Below, one piece after another: positions 36,263-44,119 of a DNA stretch of 64,000 nucleotides; position 1 is the stretch's first letter, and every line of letters begins with the position of its first letter. Under the pieces are notes generated by a model. That model had not been told where the DNA came from and ran no database searches. It saw only the letters and a program-made list of their open reading frames with translations. The stretch is from assembly GCA_947499125.1 (NCBI GenBank), contig CANMMP010000001.1:1-64000 (forward strand), given 5' to 3'. Made by a program: the position numbers and the translations under genes. This DNA is from an uncultured Pontibacter sp. GTDB taxonomy: Bacteria; Bacteroidota; Bacteroidia; Cytophagales; Hymenobacteraceae.

Positions 36263-36476
36263 GATGGCCTTTGGTATAAGAGCCGCAATTTAAAACTTAT
36301 ACCTGAAAAACTGAACAGAAGGGTATTTCTAAATCAATTGTATATTTTGTCGATATCAAGTATAATCTTTTTCTGAATTTTAACCTGATTGTTGTATCTG
36401 AACATTTTTAATGAAAACATTTGCATTGCTTTTAAAGTAATAAAGCAACTATAACACGTTTTTGCTTACTCAATAA

Positions 36477-36611
36477 ATGAAAAAAAAGGTCCTTTTATCT
36501 GGTGCTCAGCCAATGATAAAACACGCTGCCACTAAGCGTGCGACTTTTTCTGTCCGCGTTTGCAGGGCAGTTTTCAGGTGCGCCTTCTCTTCATTCAGGT
36601 GCAGGCCCTAG
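36477..36611 (+). CDS. Candidate arginine leader peptide (44 aa, Arg-rich tail)
   Basis: The peptide starts MKKKVLLSG, and its last 25 residues contain six Arg (KRATFSVRVCRAVFRCAF, then FRCRP), four of them AGG codons. It lies 174 bases before the first gene of the arginine operon. The His and Trp leaders in this window make an Arg-sensing analogue plausible. However, the Arg codons are not consecutive and no terminator with a strong T-tail follows, so this is tentative. Confidence 0.35.
   Translation: MKKKVLLSGAQPMIKHAATKRATFSVRVCRAVFRCAFSSFRCRP
36522..36549 (+). terminator. Possible terminator-like hairpin in arg leader
   Basis: CACGCT (36522-36527) pairs with AGCGTG (36535-36540) across GCCACTA, then CGAC and TTTTT. 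The six-pair stem is short. It lies inside the candidate leader ORF, so it could be a pausing or regulatory hairpin rather than a terminator. Confidence 0.3.
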
Positions 36612-36681
36612 GCCGACGTTAACTCGGATCGCCTATGCGGTGATCCTGCCTCTCAATCATTAATTTATTTCCGGGAACACA

Positions 36682-36822
36682 ATGCGTAAGCTCAGCTTTT
36701 TCGAAAGGCAGCTCAAGGCATTTGCACATTCTAATTTTTACTATCACGGCTGTTGGTGCAGCTTAAATACTACTTTACTCTTACATGACCAATTTACCCG
36801 ACTTTATAGTTACTGTGGCTGA
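36682..36822 (+). other. Small ORF overlapping the start of the arg operon
   Basis: A 46-codon ORF (MRKLSFFERQLKAFAHSN, then YYHGCWCSLN) starts 103 bases before the first arg gene, in a different frame, and ends 38 bases inside it. It may be a translated upstream ORF coupled to the gene, or chance. I do not recognise it. Confidence 0.25.
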
Positions 36823-37483
36823 TATAAGCCACGTGGGTTATGCGCAGACGATCTGCGATGAGATGGAAGCCTCTGCAAAGGCACGCGGCACAGGTATTGC
36901 CAAACGCAATCCTGAATATGTGGCCCAGAAAATTGCGGAAGGCAAAGCTGTGATCGCACTGCATCCGGATGGCAAATGGGCTGGCTTCTGCTACATTGAA
37001 ACGTGGGGCCATGGCAACTATGTGGCTAATTCCGGACTTATAGTTTCTCCTGAGCTTCGCAAAAGCGGCCTTGCCAGTAAGATCAAACAGAAGGTATTTG
37101 AACTGTCTCGCACCAAGTACCCGGATGCCAAGATATTCGGCTTAACCACCGCGCTGGCTGTTATGAAGATCAATTCCGGATTGGGTTATAAGCCGGTTAC
37201 TTATTCTGAACTGACCGATGATGAGATGTTCTGGAAAGGTTGCCAGAGTTGTGTGAACTTCGAGATACTGCAAGCCAAGAACCGAAGCAACTGCCTGTGC
37301 ACCGCCATGTTATTCGACCCTGCTAAAGAGCATAATTTCATGCCATTGCCAGTAGTGGAGCAGAAACCTGCAGCGAAAGCAAGCAGCCTGCAGGAGCGTT
37401 GGGTTCGTTACCGTCAGCGCCTGGCGTTGCAACCTATAGTATTACCAAATCAGGATAAAGACGAAAATAAGCAGGCCTGTTAA
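36785..37483 (+). CDS. GNAT-family acyltransferase, probable glutamate N-acyltransferase of the arginine pathway
   Basis: A 232-residue protein whose residues 5-150 form a GNAT fold (acyl-CoA signature VSPELRKSGLASKIKQKVFELS; last strands FGLTTALAVMKINSGLGYKPV). A C-terminal extension carries a Cys cluster, GCQSCVNF and NRSNCLCTAM, that could bind metal. It is the first gene of an operon containing argG-C-D-F'-B-E-H, in which neither an ArgA/ArgJ nor an ArgA-type fusion is seen. The operon therefore lacks the first acylation step unless this gene supplies it, forming N-acetyl- or N-succinylglutamate. The family is common at this position in Bacteroidota. The role is inferred from context, not from a diagnostic motif. 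Confidence 0.75.
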   Translation: MTNLPDFIVTVADISHVGYAQTICDEMEASAKARGTGIAKRNPEYVAQKIAEGKAVIALHPDGKWAGFCYIETWGHGNYVANSGLIVSPELRKSGLASKIKQKVFELSRTKYPDAKIFGLTTALAVMKINSGLGYKPVTYSELTDDEMFWKGCQSCVNFEILQAKNRSNCLCTAMLFDPAKEHNFMPLPVVEQKPAAKASSLQERWVRYRQRLALQPIVLPNQDKDENKQAC

Positions 37484-37508
37484 GGCTCTCAAAATATAAG
37501 CTATAGTT

Positions 37509-38720
37509 ATGAAGAAAGTTTTGTTAGCCTTTAGCGGCGGTTTAGATACATCTTATTGCGCCATTTACCTGTCGCAGGAATTAGGCCTGGAAGTGTATGC
37601 TGCCCTAGTAGATACCGGTGGCTTCTCGAAAGAAGAGATTCAGGAGATCGAGCGCCGCGCTTATAGTTTGGGTGTAAAGCAATTCACGCACCTGGATGAG
37701 AAAGAAAGCTACTATAAGAGCTGCATCAAGTATATGATCTTCGGCAACGTGCTGAAGAACAATACCTACCCCTTATCGGTGAGTGCGGAGCGTGTAACGC
37801 AGGCCTTAAGTATAGCCAACTTTGCCAAAAGCATTGGGGCAGATTACGTAGCCCACGGCAGCACGGGCGCCGGTAACGACCAGGTTCGCTTCGATATGGT
37901 TTTCCAAGCGATCATCCCGGATGTGGAGATCATCACACCAATCCGTGACATGAAGTTGTCGCGTGAAGAGGAGATCGAATACCTGCGCAAGCATGGCGTG
38001 GAGATGGATTTTACAAAAGCACAATATTCTATCAACAAAGGCATCTGGGGAACCTCAGTAGGCGGAAAAGAAACACTTACATCGCACCTGCCATTGCCGG
38101 AATCTGCTTACCCCACACAGCTTACCAAACAGGAGCCGGAGCGTGTAACTATAGTTTTCAAAAATGGAGAGCCGGTTGGTTTGAATGATGAAATGTTTGA
38201 GAGCCCGGTTCAGGTAATTCAGCGCCTGCAGGAGTTAGCCGGTCCGTTTGCTATTGGTCGCGACATACATGTAGGCGATACGATCATTGGTATCAAAGGC
38301 AGAGTTGGTTTTGAAGCTGCTGCCCCGATGGTGATCATCAAAGCACACCATACCCTGGAGAAGCACACCTTAACAAAATGGCAACTATACTGGAAAGATC
38401 AATTGGCAACCTGGTATGGTAACTGGCTGCACGAAGGTCAGCTTTTAGACCCGACTATGCGCGACATTGAAGCTTTCCTGGAAAGTACACAGCAAACGGT
38501 AACCGGTAAAGTGCATGTGCTGCTGGCACCATATCGTTTCCAGGTTGAAGGTATTGAAAGCGAGCACGACCTGATGAGCGACAAATTCGGCAGCTACGGC
38601 GAAATGAACCGTGCCTGGTCAGCCGACGATGTGAAAGGCTTTACCAAAATTTTCGGTAACCAGACCAAACTATACCACAACGTTAACAACACCACCGACG
38701 CATGGGCAACCCAAAAGTAA
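37509..38720 (+). CDS. argG: Argininosuccinate synthase
   Basis: ArgG joins citrulline and aspartate at the cost of ATP. The 403-residue enzyme has the N-type ATP pyrophosphatase P-loop LLAFSGGLDTSYCAIYL (about residue 5), LSVSAERVTQALSIANFAKSIGADYVAHGSTGAGNDQVRFD (citrulline/ATP site) and IGIKGRVGFEAAAPMVIIKAHHTLEKHTLTK. It overlaps argC by 19 bases. The gene order with argG near the front of the operon, before the ornithine steps, is typical of Bacteroidota. Confidence 0.96.
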   Translation: MKKVLLAFSGGLDTSYCAIYLSQELGLEVYAALVDTGGFSKEEIQEIERRAYSLGVKQFTHLDEKESYYKSCIKYMIFGNVLKNNTYPLSVSAERVTQALSIANFAKSIGADYVAHGSTGAGNDQVRFDMVFQAIIPDVEIITPIRDMKLSREEEIEYLRKHGVEMDFTKAQYSINKGIWGTSVGGKETLTSHLPLPESAYPTQLTKQEPERVTIVFKNGEPVGLNDEMFESPVQVIQRLQELAGPFAIGRDIHVGDTIIGIKGRVGFEAAAPMVIIKAHHTLEKHTLTKWQLYWKDQLATWYGNWLHEGQLLDPTMRDIEAFLESTQQTVTGKVHVLLAPYRFQVEGIESEHDLMSDKFGSYGEMNRAWSADDVKGFTKIFGNQTKLYHNVNNTTDAWATQK

Positions 38721-39712
38721 AGGCAGGCATTATAGGCGGAGCCGGCTACACCGGCGGCGAACTGCTACGCCTGTTACTGAATAACCCCCATGCGGAGCTG
38801 GTTTTTGTGCACAGCAAAAGCCAGGCTGGTAAGTCCGTACATGCTGCACATGCTGATCTGCTAGGCGAGACAGAGCTACACTTCAGCGACTCATTTGCGC
38901 AGGAAGTGGATGTGCTGTTTTTGTGTGTAGGCCACGGAGAAGCGAAGAAGTTTTTAGCTGAGAACAACATCCCGGAAACTGTAAAGATCATCGACCTGAG
39001 CCAGGATTTTCGCTGGAATGGGGAAGCTGGTAAAGCACAAACTATAGATGTCAATGGCAGAGACTTTATCTATGGTTTGCCGGAGCTGCAGCGCGAAACG
39101 ATACAACAGGCACAGCACATTGCGAACCCGGGTTGTTTTGCCACTGCTATACAACTTGCCTTATTGCCATTGGCAACTAAAGGTTTGATACAAGATGAAG
39201 TGCATGTGAGCGGTATCACAGGTAGTACTGGAGCAGGGCAGAGTCTTAGCCCGACCTCGCATTACAGCTGGCGCAGCGGCAACATCTCAAACTATAAAGT
39301 TCTTAACCACCAGCACCTGAACGAGATCCGTCGCACGTTGCATGAATTACAGCCAACGCAGGAACTGCCTGCTATACATTTTGTGCCGTATCGCGGACCA
39401 TTTACGCGTGGAATACTTTGCACCAGCTACCTGCCTTGCAGCTTAATTATAGAAGAAGCTCGCGAACTATACAGCAGCTATTATAGTACACATCCGTTCG
39501 TTTGGATCAGCAACGGCACTCCGGACCTGAAGCAGGTAGTGAACACGAACAAGTGTATTTTATACTTAGAGAAGCAGGGTGAGATGCTCGTGATTACCAG
39601 CATGATCGATAACCTGTTGAAAGGGGCATCGGGTCAGGCAGTACAGAACATGAACCTGCTGTTCGGCTTGGAAGAAACGGCTGGGTTAAGACTGAAGTCT
39701 TCGGGTTTTTAA
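38702..39712 (+). CDS. argC: N-acyl-glutamyl-phosphate reductase
   Basis: ArgC reduces N-acetyl- (or N-succinyl-) glutamyl phosphate with NADPH. The 336-residue protein has the nucleotide-binding start KAGIIGGAGYTGGELLRLL, FLCVGHGEAKKFL, DLSQDFRW, IYGLPELQRE, the catalytic cysteine in IANPGCFATAIQLALLPL (about residue 143), GITGSTGAGQSLSPTSHYSWRSGNISNYK and VPYRGPFTRGILCT. The start overlaps argG. A 119-bp palindromic repeat element separates it from argD. Confidence 0.95.
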   Translation: MGNPKVKAGIIGGAGYTGGELLRLLLNNPHAELVFVHSKSQAGKSVHAAHADLLGETELHFSDSFAQEVDVLFLCVGHGEAKKFLAENNIPETVKIIDLSQDFRWNGEAGKAQTIDVNGRDFIYGLPELQRETIQQAQHIANPGCFATAIQLALLPLATKGLIQDEVHVSGITGSTGAGQSLSPTSHYSWRSGNISNYKVLNHQHLNEIRRTLHELQPTQELPAIHFVPYRGPFTRGILCTSYLPCSLIIEEARELYSSYYSTHPFVWISNGTPDLKQVVNTNKCILYLEKQGEMLVITSMIDNLLKGASGQAVQNMNLLFGLEETAGLRLKSSGF

Positions 39713-39722
39713 CCCCACCCCA

Positions 39723-39841
39723 GCCCTCGTTCGTCTCTGGCGAGTGTGAGCTATCAGCGGACTCTGGACGCTTTAAAAACTAAAATTATAACGTGGCGAG
39801 ACGCCACATGTAACTCACACTCGCCAGAGGCGAGCGAGGGC
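39723..39841. repeat. Palindromic repeat element (family 4) between argC and argD
   Basis: GCCCTCGttCGtCTCTGGCG at the left matches CGCCAGAGgCGagCGAGGGC at the right; the match extends through GAGTGTGAG/CTCACACTC. The core contains a second pair (GTGGCGagACGCCAC). The whole 119 bases fold as one long stem. It fills about half of the 239-base gap between argC and argD. Confidence 0.88.
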
Positions 39842-39951
39842 AACAGCAGAAACAATAATTTAACAATTCAACCATCAACAATTAACTATATGTACGTCAA
39901 GTACTTCATTTACTGTCTTACTTCTTACATCTAATTCTCAACGCAGATACC

Positions 39952-41100
39952 ATGAATCTCTTCGATGTTTATCCCCTCTTTGATATAAATCCCGTACGCG
40001 GCCAGGGCTGCTACATCTGGGACGACAAAGGTACCCGTTACCTTGACCTGTATGGCGGCCACGCCGTTATCTCCATTGGCCACAGTCATCCGCACTATAC
40101 CAAACGCATCGCCCGCCAACTATACGATATCGGTTTTTACTCTAACTCGGTACAGATGCCGATGCAGGAAGAACTAGCCCAGAAACTTGGCGAACTGAGC
40201 GGTTACCCAGACTATAGTTTGTTCTTGTGTAACTCAGGTGCAGAAGCCAACGAGAATGCCCTTAAAGTTGCCTCTTTCCATACAGGTCGTAAAAAGATCA
40301 TTGCTTTTAAAGGAGCTTTTCATGGGCGTACGTCTGCTGCCGTAGCTGCCACCGACAATCCATCTATCATAGCGCCGGTAAACGAGACAGAGAATGTGGT
40401 GTTTCTGCCATTGAATGATCTGGATGCTTTTGCGCAGGCTATTACAAAGTATGGCGACGAGCTTGCTGCCGTTATTGTGGAAGGCATTCAGGGTGTAGGC
40501 GGCGTGCATATTCCGGATTCAACTTTCCTGAAAGCCGTTGAAGCTGGATGTAAAAAAGCAGGTGCCTTATTGATCCTGGATGAAGTGCAGTCTGGTTACG
40601 GGCGTTCAGGTAAATTCTTTGCGCATCAGCATACCGGTGTTAAGCCAGACCTTATTACAGTTGCAAAGGGTATGGGCAACGGCTTCCCGATTGGTGGCGT
40701 GCTGATAAGCCCTGATATTGAAGCAAAACATGGTATGCTGGGCACAACCTTCGGCGGCAATTACCTGGCCTGTGCTGCTGGTTTAGCTGTGCTGGAAGTG
40801 ATGGAGCAGGAGCAGTTAGTAGATAATGCATACCGTATCGGGCATCGCCTGATGGAGCAATTACAGAACATGCCTGGCGTGCGCGAAGTGCGTGGACAAG
40901 GGCTGATGATAGGAGTGGAGCTGGATGAACCTTGCGCACCGATCCGGAAAGAGCTACTGGAAAAACATCACATTTTCACTGGTTCATCTTCCGACAAAAA
41001 CACACTTCGGCTGTTGCCACCGCTAACGATAGGCGCACGAGAAGTAGATGCTTTTGTAACAGCTTTTGAAACTATAGTTTGCACCCTGCAGGAAAAATAG
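39952..41100 (+). CDS. argD: N-acyl-ornithine aminotransferase
   Basis: A class III PLP aminotransferase (382 residues) that converts N-acylglutamate semialdehyde to N-acylornithine. Motifs: YIWDDKGTRYLDLYGGHAVISIGHSHP, FLCNSGAEANENALKVASFHTGRKKIIAFKGAFHGRTSAA, IVEGIQGVGGVH, LILDEVQSGYGRSGKFFAHQ, the PLP lysine in ITVAKGMGNGFPIGG (about residue 240) and TFGGNYLACAAG. Substrate acyl group (acetyl or succinyl) is not decided by these motifs; the neighbouring argF' favours succinyl. It ends 2 bases before argF'. Confidence 0.94.
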   Translation: MNLFDVYPLFDINPVRGQGCYIWDDKGTRYLDLYGGHAVISIGHSHPHYTKRIARQLYDIGFYSNSVQMPMQEELAQKLGELSGYPDYSLFLCNSGAEANENALKVASFHTGRKKIIAFKGAFHGRTSAAVAATDNPSIIAPVNETENVVFLPLNDLDAFAQAITKYGDELAAVIVEGIQGVGGVHIPDSTFLKAVEAGCKKAGALLILDEVQSGYGRSGKFFAHQHTGVKPDLITVAKGMGNGFPIGGVLISPDIEAKHGMLGTTFGGNYLACAAGLAVLEVMEQEQLVDNAYRIGHRLMEQLQNMPGVREVRGQGLMIGVELDEPCAPIRKELLEKHHIFTGSSSDKNTLRLLPPLTIGAREVDAFVTAFETIVCTLQEK

Positions 41101-41102
41101 AG

Positions 41103-42056
41103 ATGAAAAAATATACTTCTGTGCATGACGTAGCCGATGTAAATGAGCTGGTAAACGAAGCGCTGCACCTGAAACAAAATCCTTACAAGTATAAAACACT
41201 TGGCGAGAATAAAACACTTGGCCTTGTTTTCCTGAACCCGAGTCTTCGAACGCGCCTTAGCACGCAGAAAGCTGGTCAAAATCTGGGGATGAACGTGATC
41301 GTGATGAACCTGGACAAAGAAGGCTGGGCGATAGAAACGCAGGATGGCGCCATCATGAACGGCACTACAGTAGAGCACATAAAGGAAGCTGCTGCCGTAA
41401 TGGGTCAGTACTGTGATATCATCGGTATCCGCTCGTTCCCGAAACTGCAGGACCGAGAAGAAGACTATAGCGAAGACCTGCTGAACAAGTTTATCAGCTA
41501 CGCCAATGTTCCGGTGGTAAGCCTGGAATCTGCTACTCGCCACCCGCTGCAAAGCCTGGCCGACCTGGTAACTATAACTGAGCAAAAACCATCTGGTAAA
41601 AAGCCGAAAGTGGTATTATCATGGGCTCCGCATGTGAAAGCAATTCCGCAATGTGTAGCTAACTCTTTTGCAGAATGGATGCAGCAGGCTGATGTTGAAC
41701 TATTAATCACAAACCCGGAAGGCTACGACCTGGCAGATGAATTTACCAAAGGCGCAACCGTGCTGCACAACCAGGATGAAGCACTGAAGGATGCAGATTT
41801 TGTATATGTAAAGAACTGGTCGAGCTACGAGCAATATGGCAAGGTGCTGACAGACGGTGAAGGCTGGATGATGACAAATGAAAAGCAGGCCCTAACCAAT
41901 AATGCCAAAGTAATGCACTGCCTGCCGGTGCGCCGCAACGTGGAACTCAGCGATGAGATTTTGGACGGGCCTAATTCATTTGTACTGGAACAGGCTAAAA
42001 ACCGCACCTACGCTGCACAGGCTGTGCTTAAACGCATGTTGGAAAGTCTGAACTAA
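41103..42056 (+). CDS. argF': N-succinylornithine carbamoyltransferase (argF'-type)
   Basis: Transcarbamylase that carbamoylates N-acylated ornithine instead of free ornithine. The start at 41103 (MKKYTSVHDVADVNELV, 317 residues) matches the Bacteroides enzyme; an in-frame TTG upstream would add a foreign MHPAGKIE. The carbamoyl-phosphate motif is the unusual FLNPSLRTRLSTQKAG (SLRTR, not STRT). It is followed by TRHPLQSLADL and the ornithine-side HCLPVRRNVEL (His-Cys-Leu-Pro). At the position that in the Bacteroides enzyme is Pro90 (in KPEH) and in acetyl-specific enzymes Glu, this protein has Val (in TVEH). So it lacks the acetyl-type Glu and is probably succinyl-specific, with an untested substitution. 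It lies between argD and argB. Confidence 0.92.
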   Translation: MKKYTSVHDVADVNELVNEALHLKQNPYKYKTLGENKTLGLVFLNPSLRTRLSTQKAGQNLGMNVIVMNLDKEGWAIETQDGAIMNGTTVEHIKEAAAVMGQYCDIIGIRSFPKLQDREEDYSEDLLNKFISYANVPVVSLESATRHPLQSLADLVTITEQKPSGKKPKVVLSWAPHVKAIPQCVANSFAEWMQQADVELLITNPEGYDLADEFTKGATVLHNQDEALKDADFVYVKNWSSYEQYGKVLTDGEGWMMTNEKQALTNNAKVMHCLPVRRNVELSDEILDGPNSFVLEQAKNRTYAAQAVLKRMLESLN

Positions 42057-42116
42057 GATTTTTAAGATTTAAAGAATATTAAGATTAGGCTGTAACTATA
42101 AATGTAATTCCTATTG

Positions 42117-42191
42117 TGTCATCTCGACGATAGGAGAGATCTATCTCAAATTTAAGCTGATTTAGATTTCTCGCTTCGGCTCGAAATGACA
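42117..42191. repeat. Palindromic intergenic repeat (family 1, copy B) between argF' and argB
   Basis: Terminal arms TGTCAT and ATGACA enclose interrupted complementary blocks (CTCGA/TCGA and AGATC/AGAT). Its right arm (AGATTTCTCG ... GCTCGAAATGACA) is nearly identical to the right arm of the element in the trp operon at 8536-8616. The argB ATG lies 13 bases after the element, so the hairpin may influence argB translation. Confidence 0.85.
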
Positions 42192-42204
42192 ATTTAAGCA
42201 CATC

Positions 42205-43005
42205 ATGCAAAAACTTACTATAGTTAAGATCGGTGGAAATGTAATTGATGATCCCCGGTTGCTGCACCGCTTTTTGGTTGATTGGGCTGCAGTTTCCGGT
42301 CCTAAGTTGTTGGTACATGGCGGCGGTAAAATAGCGTCTTCCATTGGCCAGCGGCAGGGCATTGAGCCAAAACTGGTAGACGGTCGTCGCATTACCGATG
42401 CCGAAACGCTGGAAGTTGTAACTATGGTGTATGGCGGGTTAGTGAACAAGAATATTGTGGCACAACTACAGGCTCTTGGTAATAATGCCATTGGTTTAAC
42501 TGGTGCCGATGCCAATATTATTAAAGCAGAAAAGCGCCCGGTTAAATCTATTGATTATGGTTTTGTGGGCGATGTAAAAGGGCCTGAGAGTATAAACGTG
42601 CAAGCGCTGGATGCTATGCTCCAGGCTGGATTCACACCTATAGTTGCACCACTTACGCACGATGGCAACGGCTCTTTGCTGAATACAAATGCCGATACGG
42701 TGGCTTCAGTTCTGGCTGTGGCGTTGGCTCAGAAATATGCAGTGCAACTGCTCTATTGTTTTGAGAAGAAAGGTGTGTTGGAAGACGCTGCAGACGATGA
42801 ATCTATAGTTGAACTGTTGACGCCTGAGAAGTATAAAACCATGCAGGACGCAGGGCAGGTGTTTGCCGGAATGCTCCCGAAGCTGGACAATGCATTTGCT
42901 ACCTTAAGAAGTGGCGTAAGTATCGTTAAGATCGGGCAGTCTGGGGATGTGTTGGCAATGGCTGAAGGAAAACCAGTTGGAACAACTATAGCGCTGGAAG
43001 CATAA
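42205..43005 (+). CDS. argB: N-acyl-glutamate kinase
   Basis: An amino-acid kinase of 266 residues that phosphorylates N-acetyl- (or N-succinyl-) glutamate. Motifs: LTIVKIGGNVIDD (N-terminal Lys), LLVHGGGKIASSIGQRQGIEP, GRRITDAETLEVV, VAQLQALGNNAIGLTGADANI, and DGNGSLLNTNADTVASVLAVAL. It has the ArgB length without an N-terminal extension, so allosteric arginine inhibition of the hexameric type is not indicated. It ends 2 bases before argE. Confidence 0.94.
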   Translation: MQKLTIVKIGGNVIDDPRLLHRFLVDWAAVSGPKLLVHGGGKIASSIGQRQGIEPKLVDGRRITDAETLEVVTMVYGGLVNKNIVAQLQALGNNAIGLTGADANIIKAEKRPVKSIDYGFVGDVKGPESINVQALDAMLQAGFTPIVAPLTHDGNGSLLNTNADTVASVLAVALAQKYAVQLLYCFEKKGVLEDAADDESIVELLTPEKYKTMQDAGQVFAGMLPKLDNAFATLRSGVSIVKIGQSGDVLAMAEGKPVGTTIALEA

Positions 43006-43007
43006 AT

Positions 43008-44072
43008 ATGACTATAGAACAACTATACACCGAAGCGCTTGAACTGTTGCAGGAACTGATAAGCATTCCATCATTCAGCCGTGAAGAAGACAAGACTGCT
43101 GATGCTATCTATAGTTTCCTGGAGCGGCATGGCGTAAAGGCGGAGCGACAGGGAAATAATGTGTGGGCGTATAATCAGCATTTTAATCCGGAACTGCCAA
43201 CTATACTTTTAAACTCTCATCACGATACTGTAAAACCAAACGCCGGCTATACTTTAGATCCATTCACGCCAACTATAAAAGATGGCAAATTATACGGGCT
43301 GGGTAGCAATGATGCCGGTGGTTGCCTAGTGTCTCTGATCGCTACATTTTTATACTTTTATCCGCAGCAGAACCTGAAGTATAATTTTATACTTGCCACC
43401 ACCGCCGAAGAAGAAATTTCCGGTACAAACGGACTGGAAGCTATACTTCCGCAGCTGAGTGTTATAGACTTTGCTATAGTTGGTGAACCTACCCAAATGC
43501 ACCTGGCCATTGCGGAAAAAGGGTTACTGGTTTTAGACTGTGTAGCACATGGCAAGGCCGGACACGCCGCCCGCGAAGAAGGAGTAAATGCCATTTATGA
43601 AGCGCTGCCGGACATAGAATGGTTCCGCAACTATAAGTTTGAGAAAGTATCGGAAACACTTGGCCCGGTAAAGATGAGTGTAACGGTAGTGCAGGCGGGT
43701 TCGCAGCATAACGTGGTACCCGATACCTGTAAGTTTACTGTAGATGTGCGCGTAACCGATGCTTATACTTTGGAAGAAATTCTGGAAACTATAAAGCAGC
43801 ATGTAAAGGCAACTGTAACGCCGCGATCGGTTCGATTGCAACCATCAGGCATTCCGATCAGTCACCCTATAGTTCAGGCAGGTTTACAACTTGGCCGTAA
43901 CACCTATGGATCACCCACTACATCCGATCAGGCTTTGCTGCGCGTACCATCTGTAAAGCTTGGACCCGGCGACTCCGCACGCTCGCACACCGCCGACGAA
44001 TACATTGAATTACAGGAACTGGAAGAAGGCATTGAACTTTACATCCAAATGCTTGAACAGGTAATTCTATAG
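43008..44072 (+). CDS. argE: N-acyl-citrulline/ornithine deacylase, M20 family
   Basis: A 354-residue zinc deacylase. In Bacteroidota it removes the acyl group at the citrulline stage because argF' works on the acylated ornithine. Motifs: LLNSHHDTVKPN (metal His and Asp), YGLGSNDAGGCLVSL, ILATTAEEEISGTNGLEA (catalytic Glu), VGEPTQMHLAIAEKG, HGKAGHAAREEGVNAIYEA, and the C-terminal GDSARSHTADEYI. The 2-base gap from argB and 47 bases to argH place it in the operon. Confidence 0.9.
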   Translation: MTIEQLYTEALELLQELISIPSFSREEDKTADAIYSFLERHGVKAERQGNNVWAYNQHFNPELPTILLNSHHDTVKPNAGYTLDPFTPTIKDGKLYGLGSNDAGGCLVSLIATFLYFYPQQNLKYNFILATTAEEEISGTNGLEAILPQLSVIDFAIVGEPTQMHLAIAEKGLLVLDCVAHGKAGHAAREEGVNAIYEALPDIEWFRNYKFEKVSETLGPVKMSVTVVQAGSQHNVVPDTCKFTVDVRVTDAYTLEEILETIKQHVKATVTPRSVRLQPSGIPISHPIVQAGLQLGRNTYGSPTTSDQALLRVPSVKLGPGDSARSHTADEYIELQELEEGIELYIQMLEQVIL

Positions 44073-44119
44073 TAACCAGTTCAACAATTTAACAATCCAA
44101 TAATTTAACCATCAGTAAG

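Larger units (their letters stand above)
36263..36784. other. Long leader region of the arginine operon
   Basis: A 522-base region with no large gene. It contains an Arg-rich short ORF (36477-36611), hairpins CACGCT...AGCGTG followed by TTTTT (36522-36549) and GGATCGCC...GGTGATCC (36626-36646), a repeated TTCAGGTGC, and a second short ORF (36682-36822). The amount of structure between the last upstream gene and the first arg gene suggests RNA-based control of the operon. Confidence 0.5.

Noticed and set aside
36601..36660. tRNA or known riboswitch in the arg leader
   Set aside because: No cloverleaf and no recognised riboswitch consensus could be fitted by eye; reported only as structured leader.
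41079..41102. N-terminal extension of argF' (MHPAGKIE)
   Set aside because: It starts at TTG within the argD 3' end and does not match the Bacteroides enzyme; ATG 41103 does.
40968..41585. 205-aa minus-strand ORF across argD and argF'
   Set aside because: Covers two certain genes on the other strand, low-complexity translation, no motifs.
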